From NCBI RefSeq assembly GCF_000284255.1, contig NC_017075.1, positions 1,364,001-1,428,000 on the forward strand: a stretch of DNA of 64,000 bases, in the 5' to 3' direction. The stretch is from Rubrivivax gelatinosus IL144. GTDB lineage: Bacteria; Pseudomonadota; Gammaproteobacteria; Burkholderiales; Burkholderiaceae_C. Under the pieces are notes generated by a model. It did not search any database and had not been told where the DNA came from. It saw only the letters and a program-made list of their open reading frames with translations. Positions 44,727 to 52,456 of this stretch are shown in pieces; the first letter of the stretch is position 1, and every line of letters starts with the position of its first letter. The position numbers were made by a program, and so were the translations under genes.

Positions 44727-45304
44727 GCGCACGCGCCGTCTTCCTCGACCGTGACGGCGTGGTCAACGTCGACCACGGCTACGTCGGGCGCTGGCAGGAC
44801 TTCGAGTTCGTGCCCGGCGCGGTGGACGCGATGCGCCGCCTGCACGAAGCCGGCTGGCGGCTGGTGGTCGTCACCAACCAGTCGGGCATCGCCCGCGGCT
44901 ACTACAGCGAGGCCGACTACGAGGCGCTGACGGCGCGCATGAAGGCCGAACTCGCCGCCGCCGGCGCGCCGCTGGCCGGCGTCTACCACTGCCCGCACCA
45001 TCCGAAGGGCACGGTCGCGGCTTACACGCGCGACTGCGGCTGCCGCAAGCCGGCGCCGGGTTTGATCCTGCGCGCCGCGCAGGAGCTCGGGCTGTCGCTG
45101 GCCGACTCGGTGCTGGTCGGTGACAAACCCAGCGACGCCGAGGCCGCACGCGCGGCCGGTGTCGGCCGGGTCGTTCTCGTCGCCGACGGCGCGGCCGACG
45201 CGGCGCTGGCCGACGCGACCGCGCCCTCGCTGGCCGCGGCGCTGGCTGCTGGCCTGATTCAGCCCAGCCGGTCGATCCCCGCGGCGCGCAGCGCCTCGAC
45301 GTAG
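44723..45304 (+). CDS. gmhB: D-glycero-beta-D-manno-heptose 1,7-bisphosphate 7-phosphatase
   Basis: HAD-family phosphatase of the heptose pathway. Motif I VFLDRDGVVNVDHGYVG, VVVTNQSGIARGYYSE, the zinc loop CPHHPKG...CGCRKP and VLVGDKPSDAEAARAAG are all present. GTG start overlapping rfaE2 (GTGA). The product is 193 residues; the final 15 or so (QPSRSIPAARSAST) are antisense to the convergent pyruvyl transferase and look like an extension past the usual end. Confidence 0.95.
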   Translation: MSARAVFLDRDGVVNVDHGYVGRWQDFEFVPGAVDAMRRLHEAGWRLVVVTNQSGIARGYYSEADYEALTARMKAELAAAGAPLAGVYHCPHHPKGTVAAYTRDCGCRKPAPGLILRAAQELGLSLADSVLVGDKPSDAEAARAAGVGRVVLVADGAADAALADATAPSLAAALAAGLIQPSRSIPAARSAST

Positions 45305-46332
45305 TCGGCGCGCAGCCGCGCCTTGCGCTCCAGCAGTGCGGCGCTGCGCTCGCCGACCTCGGCGATCGCCTGCTCGACGCGCGCGACGACGCCCTCGACC
45401 GGCTCGCCGACCTCGATCATCCCGGCGCCGAAGCCGCGTGCCGTCTCGCCGCGGCGGTCGTGGCCGACGCACAGGCCCGGCACGCCCAGCGAAGCCGACA
45501 GGCCGACGCCGTGCACGCGGTGGCCGACGACGAGGTCGTAGCGGTCGTAGAGCTCGACGTAGTCGCGTGCGTCGTAGGAGTAGCGGATCGTCGCGCCGGC
45601 GAAGTCGCGTTCGAACAGCGGCAGCTCGTCGACGTAGTGGGCGACGAACTCGAACTCGTGGCGCGTGCCCAGGCGCTCGATCAGCGCGCGGTACAGCGCG
45701 ACGAGAAAGGCGTGCGTGCCCTCGGCGACGTTGTTGTGGCGCGCGGCCAGCGGGTGGCCGTAGATCAGCGCGATGCGCTGCACCGCGTCGCGGCGGCGCT
45801 CGTGCGGCGCGGCCAGCAGGGCCGGGCAGATCATCTGCCGCGCCGGCAGCGGCGCCAGCGAGGCGGTGGTCAGCGCGTCGCGGCAGGCGATCAGGCGCGC
45901 GGCCTTCAGCACCGTGGTCTCGGCCTCGCTGAAGTGCTCGCGGTCGAAGCGGAAGGGCTTGACCGTGCCCAGGCCGAGAAAGGCCGTCGGCGTGCCGCTG
46001 CGCGCCAGCGCCTCGTACAGCGGCTCCAGCCGGCGGCCGCGCCATTCGGGCGAGCCGGCGAAGACGACGAGGTCCACCCAGTCCAGCGACATCGAGTCCT
46101 TGAACGAGTTGTCGAGGAAAGCCTGGCGCCGGCCTTCGCCGAAGCGGCGCTGCAGCAGCGCCACCGGGTCGAAACGCTTGGCGCGCCGGATCTGCGGGTT
46201 GCGGTTGAAAATGACGGGGTTGAAGTCCAGCCCGGCGGCGCGCAGCGCGTTCAGGCAGCCCATCAGGATGAACTCGTCGCCAGGGTTCCACTGGCGCGTG
46301 GTCGAGAAGAGGACGTTGGGCATCGGGTACAC
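45259..46332 (-). CDS. Polysaccharide pyruvyl transferase family protein
   Basis: A 357-residue cytosolic enzyme of the polysaccharide pyruvyltransferase family (WcaK/CsaB type), which adds a pyruvate ketal from PEP to a sugar. N-terminal NVLFSTTRQWNPGDEFILMGCLNAL and the C-terminal YDLVVGHRVHGVGLSASLGVPGLCVGHDRR are the family hallmarks; the RxHG His is catalytic in studied members. Lies 21 bases after the GT9 gene, same strand. Overlaps gmhB by 46 bases. Confidence 0.85.
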   Translation of the reverse strand: MYPMPNVLFSTTRQWNPGDEFILMGCLNALRAAGLDFNPVIFNRNPQIRRAKRFDPVALLQRRFGEGRRQAFLDNSFKDSMSLDWVDLVVFAGSPEWRGRRLEPLYEALARSGTPTAFLGLGTVKPFRFDREHFSEAETTVLKAARLIACRDALTTASLAPLPARQMICPALLAAPHERRRDAVQRIALIYGHPLAARHNNVAEGTHAFLVALYRALIERLGTRHEFEFVAHYVDELPLFERDFAGATIRYSYDARDYVELYDRYDLVVGHRVHGVGLSASLGVPGLCVGHDRRGETARGFGAGMIEVGEPVEGVVARVEQAIAEVGERSAALLERKARLRADYVEALRAAGIDRLG

Positions 46333-46353
46333 CCCGGCGGGGCGGGTGGAGAT

Positions 46354-47376
46354 TCAGGGCTGCGCGACGGCGCGAGTTTCCAGCATCGTGCGCACGCGGG
46401 CCAGGACTTCGGGGACCTCGATCGACGCCATGTCGCGGCCTTCGACGGCCTGCAGCAGCGGGTCGTGGCGCAGGGGCGGCGTGGCGCCGAACAGGCCCAG
46501 CGCCGGCACTTCGACGGCGACGGCGATGTTCAGCACGCCGGTGTCGTTGCCGACGCACAGCCGGGCGTGGCGCAGCACCGCGGCGCTGAGCTGCACCGAG
46601 GGCTGCGTCAGCGTGCGCACGCGCGGCTGCAGCGCCGCGGGCACGGCGGCGGCGATGCGCGCTGCACTGTCCGCCTCGGCCGGTCCGCCGACGAGCACCA
46701 CACTTTGGCCGTCGGCGGCGAGCGCACCGGCCAGCGCGGCGAAGCGGTCGTCGCCCCAGTGTTTGCGCGGCTCCGAGGAGCCGATGGACAAGGCGACCGG
46801 CGCCGTCAGGCCGGCGAGCCATTGCGCAGCCGACTGCAACGCGTCGTCCCGCACGGCCAGCCGTGGCAGCCGGGGCCCGTCGACGAAACCGTGCGCGAGC
46901 GCGAAGGCCGTCGCTTCCGTGTAGACCCAGTTGCCTGCGCCGGTGTGCGGCCGGATGTACGGCGGCTCGTTGAGCCAAAGCCGCTCGGCGGCCGAGAAGC
47001 CGAAACCCGCGCGACGCGGAATGCCGGCCAGCCAGGCGAGCACGCCATAGCGCGGGCGCGAGGCGAAGATCAGCACGCGGTCGAAGCGATGCCGGCGCAG
47101 TTCGCCGACCAGCGCCCACTGTGCGGCGAGCGAGTCGTGGCGGCCGCGGCGGCGTTCCGAAGCCCGCGGCCGGTGGTCGAACTCGATGACCTCGGCGATG
47201 CAGGGCTCGCCGGCCAGCAGGTCGGCAGCACGCGACGAGGGCCTGGCCATCAGCACGATGCGCCCGTCGCGGCTGGCGGCGGCGATGGCCCGCAGGTAGG
47301 GCAGGTGCCAGACCAGGTCGCCGATGCCGCTGCGGTGGTGGACGACGAGGGTGTGCGGCGCGGTCGTGCGCGTCAT
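46354..47376 (-). CDS. Glycosyltransferase family 9 (heptosyltransferase-like)
   Basis: A 340-residue GT-B fold transferase. VVHHRSGIGDLVWHLPYLRAI matches the GT9 start, LSIGSSEPRKHWGDDRFAALA the ADP-heptose phosphate region and LCVGNDTGVLNIAVAVEVPALGLFGATPP the C-terminal nucleotide-binding segment. It would add a heptose or related sugar to core or glycan. ATG overlaps the upstream polysialyltransferase-like gene (ATGA). It is one of two GT9 genes here and the less WaaC-like. Confidence 0.88.
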   Translation of the reverse strand: MTRTTAPHTLVVHHRSGIGDLVWHLPYLRAIAAASRDGRIVLMARPSSRAADLLAGEPCIAEVIEFDHRPRASERRRGRHDSLAAQWALVGELRRHRFDRVLIFASRPRYGVLAWLAGIPRRAGFGFSAAERLWLNEPPYIRPHTGAGNWVYTEATAFALAHGFVDGPRLPRLAVRDDALQSAAQWLAGLTAPVALSIGSSEPRKHWGDDRFAALAGALAADGQSVVLVGGPAEADSAARIAAAVPAALQPRVRTLTQPSVQLSAAVLRHARLCVGNDTGVLNIAVAVEVPALGLFGATPPLRHDPLLQAVEGRDMASIEVPEVLARVRTMLETRAVAQP

Positions 47377-48398
47377 GCGGGCAGCAGCGTCACGCCCAGT
47401 TCGCCGAAGGCCCGCGACATGTCCTCGCGCTCGTCGTTCGACTTGAAGTGCAGACGCTCCCATCCGAACGCCAGCACCGGCACCGCCGGACCGTAGATCT
47501 GGCGCGCGAACAGCAGCGCCGACGAGCGCACGCCGAGCACCGCGGCATAGGGTTCGTGCTGCATGTAGGTCTCCAGCGGCTGGTCGAGCTCGAGCACGTG
47601 CCAGTCGGGCTGCAGCAGTTCGCGCGCGGGGTCCTTGGGATGACCCTTGTAGTCGACTTCCTGGATGCCGGCGTCCTGCAGCCAGTGCTGCATCGCCGCG
47701 GCGATGCGGTCGCGCTCGGCGGCGTCGGCCAGGCCGGCGCCCTGCAGCGGCTGGCCGACGACGAGCGCGCGGCGCACCGCGTGACCGGCTTCGCCCGCCG
47801 GGGCGACCAGCGGCGCCAGCGTCACCGCCTTGTGCGCCGGGTACTCGTGCGGCAGTCCGGGCAGCACGTAGACGCGGTCGCAGAACGGCGCGTCCGAGCC
47901 GATGCGGTCGCCGCCGAAGGTCCAGTAGCGCAGCTCGGGCGCGGCCAGGCGGCGCAGGTGGCGCAGCTGCTGCAGCGCGCGTTTGCCCGCCGTCAGCGGG
48001 TAGCGGCGGATGCTGATGACGCCGTCGGGCAGGATGCGCGCGCGCATCCTGCGCGCGCCGCAGCGCTCCGGCAGCGCGCGCAGGAAATAGTTGACGGCCT
48101 CGGTGTCGAAGACGGCGCTGTGCAGGTGCAGCGTGTCGCAGCGGCCGACGAGCGCGGCCACCGCGTCGAGGTTGGCCAGCAGCCGGCGATGGGAGCCGAA
48201 CGGGCCCGGCAGCGGCTCCCAGCGCGGCCAGGGCATGTAGGCCGAGGCGTCCCAGTCCTCGGCCTCGACCAGCGGGCCGACGCCGCGCTTGTACCAGACC
48301 AGCACCTGCCGGGAGCCGCGCTCGTGCGTGGCCGCGATCTGGCGCGCGGCGAGCAGTTGCAAGGGCGAGGCGACGAAGTAGACGGCAGTGGTGTTCAT
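47373..48398 (-). CDS. Polysialyltransferase-like glycosyltransferase (HP/SS motif type)
   Basis: A 341-residue cytosolic protein. The N-terminus AVYFVASPLQLLAARQIA resembles the GT52/GT38 sialyltransferase opening. VDYKGHPKDPA (HP motif) and VLGVRSSALLFARQIYG (SS motif) are the paired signatures of bacterial sialyl- and capsule transferases of the GT-B type, which bind CMP-sugar donors. Donor and acceptor are not known, and no sialic acid synthesis genes are in the window, so the sugar may differ. Heads a three-gene operon with GT9 and pyruvyl transferase. The region 48399-48572 holds the divergent promoters. Confidence 0.65.
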   Translation of the reverse strand: MNTTAVYFVASPLQLLAARQIAATHERGSRQVLVWYKRGVGPLVEAEDWDASAYMPWPRWEPLPGPFGSHRRLLANLDAVAALVGRCDTLHLHSAVFDTEAVNYFLRALPERCGARRMRARILPDGVISIRRYPLTAGKRALQQLRHLRRLAAPELRYWTFGGDRIGSDAPFCDRVYVLPGLPHEYPAHKAVTLAPLVAPAGEAGHAVRRALVVGQPLQGAGLADAAERDRIAAAMQHWLQDAGIQEVDYKGHPKDPARELLQPDWHVLELDQPLETYMQHEPYAAVLGVRSSALLFARQIYGPAVPVLAFGWERLHFKSNDEREDMSRAFGELGVTLLPA

Positions 48399-48512
48399 GG
48401 AAGCGGTGCCGGGGGCCCGGCAACTGCCACGCCCGAAGCGGCCGACAGTCTCGGCATGCTCCGCAGGCTTCGTTGCAATGAGGTGTCAGAGCGGTGACGG
48501 CAGCCACCGAAG

Positions 48513-48544
48513 TTGTTAAGGGCTGCGACCGGCGCGCCTATAAT
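48513..48544 (+). promoter_or_regulatory. Promoter of the LicD gene
   Basis: Perfect TATAAT (48539-48544), 28 bases before the ATG, with TTGTTA (48513-48518) as a distant -35. A clear GGAG Shine-Dalgarno (gcaggagaaacc) follows. Confidence 0.55.
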
Positions 48545-48572
48545 CCCCGGCGCGATTCGCGCAGGAGAAACC

Positions 48573-49169
48573 ATGGCCCAGGAGCCACCGCTGGACGTCG
48601 CTGCGGGCCGGCGTTTGCTTTTCGATGTCGTCGATCTGCTCGATCGCCACGAGATTCCCTATCACCTCGAAGGCGGTACCCTGCTGGGCATCGTCCGCGA
48701 TGGCGACCTGCTCCCCTGGGATCACGATCTCGATATTTCGATACCCGCTCCGGAGATCGTCCGCCTGGACGCCCGTCGTCGCCTCGACCTGCGTCTGAAG
48801 TTCTGGCGCCTGTCCGTCCGGCACTTCTCGCGCGACGATCCCGCGCACGGCTGGCGGCGGGGTGAGGTGCGCATCGTCAAGCTCACCCAGCGGAAGTATC
48901 TGTTCGGCCGCGGCTGGCCGCGTCTGGACATCTTCGCCAAGTACGAGGCTGGCGGCCGGATGCACTGGGTGGCCAAGGACCGGATCATGTCCGTGTCCGC
49001 CCATCATTACGCCGGGAACGATACCGTGGAGTATTTCGGGCGGCGCCTGAAGATTCCTCTGGACGTCGATGGATATCTCTCTGCGAAATATGGCGAGTGG
49101 CGTATTCCGGTCAAGCAATGGGATTGCGGGACGCAGGAACTGACGATTTCCGGAGATTACAAAGAGTGA
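48573..49169 (+). CDS. LicD-family phosphotransferase-like protein
   Basis: A 198-residue nucleotidyltransferase-fold protein of the LicD type. YHLEGGTLLGIVRDGDLLPWDHDLDISI contains the family pattern GGTLLGxxRxxxxxPWDxDxD with the metal-binding Asp pair, and WPRLDIFAKYE the third acidic residue. LicD proteins transfer phosphocholine or other phospho-alditols from CDP donors to surface glycans. No licABC-like genes are in view, so the donor is unknown. The last third is clearly poorer in G and C than neighbours, suggesting acquisition. The CDP-glycerol-type gene follows 37 bases later. Confidence 0.85.
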   Translation: MAQEPPLDVAAGRRLLFDVVDLLDRHEIPYHLEGGTLLGIVRDGDLLPWDHDLDISIPAPEIVRLDARRRLDLRLKFWRLSVRHFSRDDPAHGWRRGEVRIVKLTQRKYLFGRGWPRLDIFAKYEAGGRMHWVAKDRIMSVSAHHYAGNDTVEYFGRRLKIPLDVDGYLSAKYGEWRIPVKQWDCGTQELTISGDYKE

Positions 49170-49206
49170 CGCCTCGGAGATGCGCGCGGCGCGGCCGCGC
49201 GGAGCC

Positions 49207-50292
49207 ATGAATATCGTTTTCGACGGCGCCAGCTTCTACTACCTGCCGCAGTACCTCCCGGTCGCCGACGAGTTGCGCCGGCGCGGTGTCGCCAGCCGCT
49301 TCCTGCTGCACGCCGACCCCGCCGACCCGCTGCTGCCGGCCGCGCGGGCGCAACTCGCCGCTGCCGGCCACGACTGCGCCATCGTCGGCCACGGCGACGC
49401 CGCGCTGGCCTGGTATCGCGACCAGGCGCCCGACTGGATCGTCTTCGGCAACGAGTGCCGCTACCTCGACCGGCTGCCGCCGTCGACGCGCACCGCGCTG
49501 CTGTACCACGGCATCGGCGTCAAGGCCTGCTACTACGACGCGCCGCTGGCGCGTTTCACGGTGCGCTTCAGCGAAGGCGCCTTCCGCACCGCCGAACTGC
49601 AGCGCCTGTATCCCGAGGGACGTTTCGTCGACGTCGGCTTCGCCAAGCTGGATCCGCTGCTCGAGGGCCGCCGCGACGTCGAGGCTTTCGACCTGCGCGC
49701 CGCCGGCCTGGACCCGGCGCGGCCGACGGTGCTGTACGCGCCGACCTTCTATCCCAGCTCGATCGAATGCCTGTCGCGCCGCTGGCCGGCCGAACTGGCC
49801 GACGTCAACGTGCTGGTCAAGCCGCACCTGCTGACCTGGACCAGCGACAAGTACGCCGCGCAACGCCGCCGGCTGGAAGCCTGGCGCCGCCTGCCCAACG
49901 TGCACGTCGCCGAGCCGGCGGCGTTCTCGCTGCTGCCGTTCATGGCGGTGGCCGACGTGCTGGTCAGCGAGGCTTCTTCGGCGATCTTCGAGTTCGCGGC
50001 CCTGGACCGGCCGGTCGTCTGGTGCGACTTCTACCGTCTGCGCTGGAGCTATCGCGGCCCGCTGCGCTACCGCCACGAGCGCCGCATGGATCAGACGATC
50101 CACGGCTTCCGCGACGTCGGGGCGCACGCCGCGCGGGCCCGCGACCTGCCGGCCGTCGTGCGCCGCGAGCTGGAGGACCCGCGGGGCCACGCCGAAGGGC
50201 GCGCGCGCTGCACGGCACAGCTGATCGGCCGCACCGACGGCCGCGCGTCGGCGCGGGTCGCCGACTACCTGCTGGGCGCCAGCTCGCGGTAG
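49207..50292 (+). CDS. CDP-glycerol glycerophosphotransferase-like protein
   Basis: A 361-residue GT-B protein resembling the TagF/TagB family that makes teichoic-acid-like phospho-alditol chains. LLYHGIGVKACYYD, VLYAPTFYPS, VLVKPHLLTW and ADVLVSEASSAIFEFAALDRPVVW follow the family's HGxxxK, PTxR-like, KPH and SS motifs in order. No membrane segment. The ATG at 49207 has a GGAG upstream; the ATG at 49180 is less likely. Co-directional with licD. Overlaps the convergent GT4 by 28 bases. Confidence 0.8.
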   Translation: MNIVFDGASFYYLPQYLPVADELRRRGVASRFLLHADPADPLLPAARAQLAAAGHDCAIVGHGDAALAWYRDQAPDWIVFGNECRYLDRLPPSTRTALLYHGIGVKACYYDAPLARFTVRFSEGAFRTAELQRLYPEGRFVDVGFAKLDPLLEGRRDVEAFDLRAAGLDPARPTVLYAPTFYPSSIECLSRRWPAELADVNVLVKPHLLTWTSDKYAAQRRRLEAWRRLPNVHVAEPAAFSLLPFMAVADVLVSEASSAIFEFAALDRPVVWCDFYRLRWSYRGPLRYRHERRMDQTIHGFRDVGAHAARARDLPAVVRRELEDPRGHAEGRARCTAQLIGRTDGRASARVADYLLGASSR

Positions 50293-51353
50293 ACGGCGAG
50301 GTTGCCGCGCACCATCGCGGCCACCGAGAAGCGCGCGACGACGTGTTCGCGTCCGGCGGCGCCGTAACGCTCGCGCAGCGCGTCGTCGGCCAGCAGTGCG
50401 TTCATGTGGCGCGACAGCGCGGCCACGTCGCCCGGCTCGATCAGCTCGCCGTTGACGCCCGGCAGCACGATCTCCGGGATGCCGCCGGCGCGGCCGGCGA
50501 CGATCGGCAGGCCGCAGGCCGCGGCCTGCAGCAGCGCCACGCCCAGGCCTTCCATCTCGGCCGGATGCACCATCAGGTCCAGGTTGGGCAGCACGCGCGG
50601 CAGGTCCTGGCGGAAGCCGGGGAAGAGCACGCGTTCGCCGAAGCCGGCGGCGCGTGCCTCGTTCTCGATCGCCTCGCGCAGCGGCCCCTGGCCGAAGAGC
50701 AGGAAACGCGTGCGCGGATGCGCCGCCAGCACCGCCGGCAGCGCAGCCAGCAGCGTGCGGTGGCCCTTGCGCGCGATGAACTGCGCCGCCATGCCGACCA
50801 CGCGCTCGTCCGGCGCGATGCCGAACTCGGCCTCCAGCCAGGCGCGCTCGCTGCGGCCGGGGCGGTACTGCTCGACGTCGACCGAGCTCGGCACGCAGCG
50901 CAGCTTGGCGCGCGGCACGCCCTCGGCCTCGAGCACGCGGAAGATGCCCTCGGAGATCGTCACGACGCGGTCGTAGAGCCGGTATTTCAGCGCCACCCAG
51001 GCGCGCGGCTCGGGGTTGTCGACACGCCGGCTCAGCACCACCGGCACGCCTTCCAGGCGCGCGGCCAGGCCGCCCCAGAAGTCGCTGCCGCGGCGGCTGT
51101 GCAGGTGCACGACGTCCGGGCGTTCGGCGCGGATCAGCCGGCGCAGGCGGCCGAGCATGCCGAGGTCGGCGTCGCCGCCCATCGCGATCTGCACGACGCG
51201 TGCATGCGGCGCCGCGGCCTCGGCCACCGCGCTGCCCAGCGGCGCGGCGAGCACGTTGTCGACGCCTTCGGCGCCGAGCCCGCGCAGCAGGAACACGACC
51301 TGCAAGGCACCGCCGTACAGGTGCTTGCCGGCCTCGACGTGGAGAACCTTCAT
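50265..51353 (-). CDS. Glycosyltransferase family 4
   Basis: A 362-residue retaining GT-B glycosyltransferase. HVEAGKHLYGGALQVVFLLRGL is the N-terminal Gly loop, VGMAAQFIARKGHRTLLAALP the linker and MVHPAEMEGLGVALLQAAACGLPIVAGRAGGIPEIV the donor site with the E-x7-E motif (EMEGLGVALLQA). Likely adds a hexose to the lipopolysaccharide core. It is the last gene of the msbA-GT9-GT4 set, its ATG overlapping the GT9 stop (ATGA). Confidence 0.9.
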   Translation of the reverse strand: MKVLHVEAGKHLYGGALQVVFLLRGLGAEGVDNVLAAPLGSAVAEAAAPHARVVQIAMGGDADLGMLGRLRRLIRAERPDVVHLHSRRGSDFWGGLAARLEGVPVVLSRRVDNPEPRAWVALKYRLYDRVVTISEGIFRVLEAEGVPRAKLRCVPSSVDVEQYRPGRSERAWLEAEFGIAPDERVVGMAAQFIARKGHRTLLAALPAVLAAHPRTRFLLFGQGPLREAIENEARAAGFGERVLFPGFRQDLPRVLPNLDLMVHPAEMEGLGVALLQAAACGLPIVAGRAGGIPEIVLPGVNGELIEPGDVAALSRHMNALLADDALRERYGAAGREHVVARFSVAAMVRGNLAVYRELAPSR

Positions 51354-52456
51354 GGAGCGGAGATGATCGGGATCGTCGGTGCGCCGCCCAGCAGCCGCAT
51401 CGCGGTGTCGAAGACACGCGGCACCTGCAGCGAGCGCATGCAGTCGAAGCGGCCGGCGCAGGTGGGGCGGCGGCGGCAGGGCGAACACGGCAGCGCGTCG
51501 TAGAGCACGACGCTGCGCGGGGTCGCGGTGTCCAGGTAGGGGCGGGTCGAGCCGAACAGCGCCACCGTCGGCACGTCCAGCGCGGTGCCCATGTGCGTGA
51601 GCCCGGTGTCGACGCCGACCAGCAGCGCGGCCTCGGCCAGCGCGGCGACGGTCTCGTCGAGCTTGAGGCGCCCGGCGAGGTCGACGGCCATCGGCGCCAG
51701 CGCGGCGATGCGCTTGGCGGCCTCGACGTCGCCCGGGCCGCCGACGATGACCGGCGTCAGCCCGCGCTCGGCGAAGGCGGCGGCGAGCTCGGCCCAGCGG
51801 TCCTCGAACCAGTGTTTCTGCGGCCGCGTCGTGAACGGGCACAGCGCGACCCAGTCGCCCTGCACCCCGGCTTCGGCGAGCACGGCGCGGGCACGTTCAC
51901 GCGGCGCGGCGCCGACCGCGAGGTCGAGGCGGAAATCGGTCTCGGCAGCGCCGAGCGCGACGCCGAGCGCGCGGTACTCGCTGCCGATGCGCCGGTCGGC
52001 GCCACGCGGCGGCATCACGCGGTGGTGCATCAGGAACTGGCTGCCTTCGTGCGAGCGCAGGCCGACACGCTGCGGCGCGCCGGCCAGCCAGGCGCAGACG
52101 CCGCTCTTGAGCAGGCCCTGGGCGTCGAGCACGAGGTCGTAGCGTTCGGCACGCAGCTGGCGCCGCAAGGCGAGCACCTCGCCGGCCAGCTTGCCGAGCT
52201 GGCGCTCGCGCCACAGCCGCCGCCATTCGGCGCGCGGCAGGCGCTTGATGCCGTCGAGCCGCGGGTTGTGCGCCAGCAGCGGTGCGGCCACCGGCTCGAC
52301 CAGCCAGTGGATCGTCGCGTCGGGCCAGCGCGCGCGCAGCGAGCGGATCAGCCCCGAGGCCATGACGACGTCGCCGATCGCGCTCAGGCGCACGATCAGG
52401 ATGCGCGGCGGGCGCCCGGCGGGCAGGGCGAGCGGCAGCACGGTGGCGGCGTTCAC
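51350..52456 (-). CDS. Heptosyltransferase-like glycosyltransferase family 9 (WaaC/WaaF type)
   Basis: A 368-residue GT9 enzyme. RILIVRLSAIGDVVMASGLIRSLRARWPDATIHWLVEP is a strong heptosyltransferase N-terminus, CPFTTRPQKHWFEDRWAEL and VGVDTGLTHMGTALDVPTVALFGSTRP form the ADP-heptose site, and a cysteine motif CSPCRRRPTC...DCM lies near the end. It probably adds the first inner-core heptose, given its place after msbA. GTG start overlaps the msbA stop (GTGA). Confidence 0.9.
   Translation of the reverse strand: MNAATVLPLALPAGRPPRILIVRLSAIGDVVMASGLIRSLRARWPDATIHWLVEPVAAPLLAHNPRLDGIKRLPRAEWRRLWRERQLGKLAGEVLALRRQLRAERYDLVLDAQGLLKSGVCAWLAGAPQRVGLRSHEGSQFLMHHRVMPPRGADRRIGSEYRALGVALGAAETDFRLDLAVGAAPRERARAVLAEAGVQGDWVALCPFTTRPQKHWFEDRWAELAAAFAERGLTPVIVGGPGDVEAAKRIAALAPMAVDLAGRLKLDETVAALAEAALLVGVDTGLTHMGTALDVPTVALFGSTRPYLDTATPRSVVLYDALPCSPCRRRPTCAGRFDCMRSLQVPRVFDTAMRLLGGAPTIPIISAP

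Noticed and set aside
48399..50292. Genomic island or phage insertion
   Set aside because: No integrase, transposase, tRNA target or flanking direct repeats; only mild composition change in licD.
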